Positions 53,843-57,578 of a DNA stretch of 57,578 nt are shown here, one piece after another (position 1 is the stretch's first letter; the number at the start of each line of letters is the position of its first letter). The position numbers and the translations under genes are program-made. Source of the DNA: Phoronis australis (Eukaryota > Phoronida > Phoronidae); assembly GCA_002633005.1 (NCBI GenBank), contig NMRA01000806.1, positions 75,987 to 133,564 on the forward strand, given 5' to 3'. The notes beneath the pieces were generated by a model that saw nothing but the letters and a program-made list of their open reading frames with translations, searched no databases and was not told the DNA's origin.

Positions 53843-55900
53843 GTAAGATTTTTTTTCATTTATCTCTACTCTGTTTATTTCATGTTTGAACATAACAACA
53901 ATCCTTCCACAGCACGCTGCCACTTAATGCGCACGCATGCTAGAAAATCCACAGCATTATCGGCCATGCCCATTTGATACGAACTTTGTCTATTTCTGTG
54001 TGACGTTATCATGTACGTTACTATACACATGTGTAGTATTTAAAGTTTTTGCAAAATATTTGCCGGGTTTTCCTTCTTTTTAATTACTTAGACTATCCCG
54101 TCAAATTCCGAAGCTATAGGTACTGTTATATTGGCAATTGTCTCCATCGCATCTCTCGTCCAATGTGTTCAAAATGCGTCAAAAATCGTCGAGTTTGCAC
54201 ATTTTGAACTAAAATCGGTGCTCAAGGCCACTGCACTCATTGGCTTGACTACTCAGTTAAGCTGGAACTATGACCGCACGTTGTCTCAAGATTACATGTA
54301 GGTATGCGTCACCTCAGCCCTTTAGAATAACTCAATTCATCTCAACTGTAAGTAAAAAAGGGCTTTGTAAACATTTAAATGTGAACAAGTTCATTTGTAA
54401 CACGATACATTAATCGGTTGTGATTCTTACAAACGCCAATAAAACGTGGGACTCACTCACTCGCTAAATTTGTCATTGAACCACAGAGCATGTCGAAAAT
54501 ATGTACAGAGACACATTCGGTAGTACTCTCACTCTTGGGGTGAGACTTCTTATTGATGGGATCAAAAACAATGAGCATTGTGACTTACAAGATTATGTTC
54601 ATGGGTCTGTGGTATACTCGAAATCGAATTCAAACTTATTTTGGCATTTTCCGTTCTACGTTTGTCCGAGATCAAGATAAGTGTCTACTGTTCATTGTTT
54701 GAGCACACTATGATTTATTTCTGTGAGTTTCTACCATTCCAAGTTCACACATGATGACTACAAGATTTCATTGAGCGACAAAATTGAGACGAAATCTCGA
54801 TTTTTCTAATAAAAACGCATCTTTCTTAAGCCATAGTACATTTAATGTATTCTAGAGTAGACTAGTAGATTCTTACTCTCAGTTTCCACAAAAGCAAAAC
54901 AGACAATGCAAACATACAATGTACCTTGGATTTCGAGTACAGGGATTAGACTTCGAGACCAGGACCTGGCAGCAGACCCACGGTATCCACCAGAAAATTT
55001 TAAAACTTGGGTAACATCGTTGCACATTCCTGTTTACGAACCACTGAATTAATGTTTCAAATAAACTGCAAACAACATTAAAAATGGCAGATATTGTGGT
55101 AGAAGTTTGATGTTTTACTGCTTTTTAAATGTTTAAACGTTTTCTTCGGGCACAACAACAACATTGTCAGCTAAGAACCTGTATTGGAGACACAAGTCAC
55201 ACTTACGTTAGTGAATAGCTGACATTCCTGGATTTATACAGAGGCAAAGTAGCCATTACTCGGGACTGCCCCTCCAAGATAGGACTCAGTATGAAAGATA
55301 ATTTCTTAACGTGGGGTAACATATCATAAAATAAACTGAAACAATAACAGTTACGTGTGAATATATCTTCGGTTGACCCTCCATCATATACATCGAAAGA
55401 ATGTACAATTTCACAAAAGTAAGAAAAGAATGTCCTTTAGTTCTATCGTCGGGTTCCTTTTCGTGAGTGGGAAAGGAATCCTAAAGTCCCCTCTTAGGGC
55501 TGAGGTTTCTAAATATGAAACGACCATATAATTTCAAGAACAGGAAACGGTCAAAATTTCATGCTATCATCAGGGCTCCACTCCGTCAGGTTCAAAATTA
55601 CAGCAAAAACAGATTAACGGAAGAAAGAGAGAGACGGATGACCAGCTCGAATTGTGGCCACTAATGATTTACGATGTGCCACCTGACTGTCAACAATGAG
55701 GATGGAGAGAGAACATTAGAGCAAGACGATTAGGAGTAAAAGGAATTTCAACAACAGGGATTGTGTTCTACAGGCTCTACACTCCAGTCACTGGTGAAAG
55801 AATACAAATTGGGAAAGGTGTGTAGAGATGAGAAGATCAGATCCCGAAAGCCTAAGCCAAAGTTGCTACATGAAGAAAGTGGTGAGCAGCTGAGAAAGTA
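53843..55900. other. Sequence after the last stalk exon, no further exon found
   Basis: The end of the third 1.6-kb unit is followed by unique AT-rich DNA. I searched for a phase 1 exon with a membrane helix or a CCP and found none that I would defend. Confidence 0.5.
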
Positions 55901-55929
55901 GATCTAGCCAAGAACAGACTTATATGTAG

Positions 55930-56940
55930 ACACAGTGACGTGGTGGGTGCACTAGCGACAGGTCGTCAAGGACTTGGACCGCAAGGGGCTGTCAAGTGCG
56001 AAGGAGAAGCGAGGAAGGTGAGACAGTAAGTAGGAGCTATGGAGAAAGAGGACAGATTCGTGAAATCGAGAATGAAACAGCAGTGTACGACGTACTACCA
56101 AGTCTAACAAAGCTGTGTACATGGGGGTTGCAGGGGATCCCTTTTGTGGGTTATGCAAAGCACCAATAAATTTGGAGCATGTGTTGCCGTGACGTTCAGC
56201 GGCTCTTGCAGGAGGACGGTACACTACGAGACACGACATGATCTTAGAAGCAGTAACAGAACCCTTGGAGAATAAGCTGAAGAAGGGCCGGGGGGGAGTG
56301 ACGAGAGGCCAAAGTTCAACGGGTTATTACGCAAAGGAGGTGACACTGAGAAAGAACATGAGAGAAACAATACTTTGGATACGGCAGGAGATTGAAAGTT
56401 AACAGTGAACTTTCATTAGCGATTGCATTTTCCTTCTGAAGATAATATCGCAGTGCTACTGGAAAATAGAAATGCTGCGTGGAAAAGGAAAGGTGCCGTA
56501 TTCTTGAAACTGATGGAGGGAAGTAGTCGAAGGAAGCAAATGCCAATCGAAAAAACAAACATAGCCGTAGGTTTCGAAATTAAAAGCAATATTGGAATCA
56601 TGAACTCTAGGAAAGTTGAGACGAGATGCACTACAGAGAAAAAAATATTCCTAAAGCGTAGGAGTAACCCTATATCAAGATTGTTGTCAGAATTTGAACT
56701 GCCCAAACAGCATTCGATAGATTGGGAGAGAAAATTTAGAAGGCACAAGATCTTAAACATTGAAAATGTTAATGTAACCAACTCCAACTTTGGCAAACAA
56801 TAAAAAAACTTGGCACTCACCAAGAAAACATAATTCCATGTCAGGTTAAAATTCCTGATGTGCTGGGCCAGGATATGAATGCGATTCTGAGTAAGTGGGA
56901 ATCCGATTTCAATCATGTGTACTAAACCATTAGATTAAGA
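55930..56940 (+). pseudogene. Decayed non-LTR retrotransposon (C-terminal end of the polymerase ORF)
   Basis: Pieces in shifting frames match the region after the reverse transcriptase of a widespread animal retroelement: VYDVLPSLTKLCTWGL (from 56083), then, one base shifted, GDPFCGLCKAPINLEHVL (C-x2-C...H knuckle), a stop where the last Cys should be, then AALAGGRYTTRHDMILEAV. Further on, LHFPSEDNIAVLL may be the start of the PD-(D/E)XK-like end domain. A last piece (about 56810-56925, LSKWESDFNHVY) looks like a linker from another LINE part. At least one frameshift and several stops make it dead. The hydrophobic minus ORF 56416-56916 is its antisense shadow. Confidence 0.6.
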
Positions 56941-57194
56941 ACTGGACTCTGATCAATTGTTTTTTCAATGATATGCTTTTATTAAATACAGGCCTGGAAA
57001 ATACCGAAAATGATATCATATTATATATGAATTACAAGCTCTAAACAAGTGTAGCACATTTCAGTAACTGTCCTCCATTACTAAGTCTTGAAACAGATAT
57101 TTGAGATCATCATCAGCAGCAGTAGCCTTCAACTCGGTTTGCATATTGGTTGACCTGTTTTACAATGTGAATAGTTAGGCCTACGTTCAAAACG

Positions 57195-57325
57195 AAAAAG
57201 GTTGTGTATTGCGTCTACGTGCGCCTGTGCCCCAGTTGCACTGCAACTTACGGTACGTAGACGCTACGTTAACTGTGAAAAGGTGGAGTACTGCGTCTAC
57301 GTTTGTCTGCACCCCACTAGACCAC
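57195..57325 (+). repeat. Imperfect direct repeat of about 45 bases
   Basis: AAAAGGTTGTGTATTGCGTCTACGTG...TGTGCCCCA (about 57197) recurs as AAAAGGTGGAGTACTGCGTCTACGTT...TGCACCCCA (about 57280), 83 bases apart. Between them lies CGTAGACGC, the inverse of GCGTCTACG. Nature unknown. The rest of 56940-57578 shows no gene. Confidence 0.7.
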
Positions 57326-57578
57326 TGGTTTCACAATAAACAAAATGATTCTCAATTGAAGTCGCGTATTTGTCAGAATACATGAATATGGTAATTAAAA
57401 AAGTTGCCATAGATGTGCTCTCTTATTTCTTACCAAAACGAGATCGACCTACTTGATATACCTCAAATACAGTTTCACATCCCTCGCCTATCGATCGATT
57501 TAGCAGGCCTGTAGTTTGGTACAAGAGGGAGTGAGTCACATACTAGTTGCTCTTTGCCGATGTTTTCCCGCCCCCACC

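Larger units (their letters stand above)
50505..54190 (+). repeat. 1.6-kb tandem repeat carrying the stalk exons
   Basis: Two full units (periods 1626 and 1619) and a third that loses similarity near 54190. A more diverged stretch upstream (about 50070-50505) is also homologous. Units are about 95% identical by eye, introns included. Confidence 0.9.

Noticed and set aside
56416-56916. 166-codon hydrophobic minus-strand ORF
   Set aside because: It is antisense to a recognisable retroelement remnant; an A-rich plus strand gives Leu/Phe-rich antisense frames.

Overview
This is animal nuclear DNA. Coding sequence is split into short GT-AG exons, most of the window is AT-rich non-coding DNA, and there are many small DNA transposons plus several LINE and SINE fragments. 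There is no bacterial operon structure. I found no rRNA, CRISPR array or intact tRNA. The repeat types, the frequent TACATGTA words and the gene content fit a marine invertebrate (hemichordate, echinoderm, amphioxus or mollusc would all be possible). I cannot fix the phylum from sequence alone.

Left third (1720-16041, minus strand): a complete class I facilitated glucose transporter (SLC2A/GLUT family) in 12 coding exons. I could join every exon in phase. The product is 484 residues, close to the 492 of human GLUT1, and keeps nearly all family signatures. Its introns hold an inverted SINE pair around a G-rich octamer repeat, a CAG-ended DNA transposon and an LTR-like fragment.

Middle (16.0-33.1 kb): intergenic DNA with no convincing host gene. 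It holds a 36-nt hairpin, paired CCTTCGG clusters, a 155-bp MITE with 5-bp target duplication, a TG/CG microsatellite, a non-LTR retrotransposon with a 13-bp target duplication that keeps its endonuclease but has no reverse transcriptase, a second MITE family, and arrays of the palindrome TCCTATAGGA around an unidentified ORF.

Right part (33117 to at least 53842, plus strand): a modular extracellular protein gene. A signal-peptide exon is followed by CCP/sushi exons, then a tandem array with five near-identical 174-bp CCP exons, then three copies of a 57-bp proline- and tyrosine-rich stalk-like exon in 1.6-kb repeats. All recognised exons after the first are phase 1-1, so copies can be gained or lost without breaking the frame. 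Each tandem CCP unit also carries a dead second CCP exon. The 3' end of the gene (membrane anchor or stop) was not found.

The far right end (about 55.9-56.9 kb) is a decayed non-LTR retrotransposon. The observation most worth following is the two-array exon-amplification system with fossil exons. Neighbouring repeat copies in it act as empty sites that date and define two MITE insertions.
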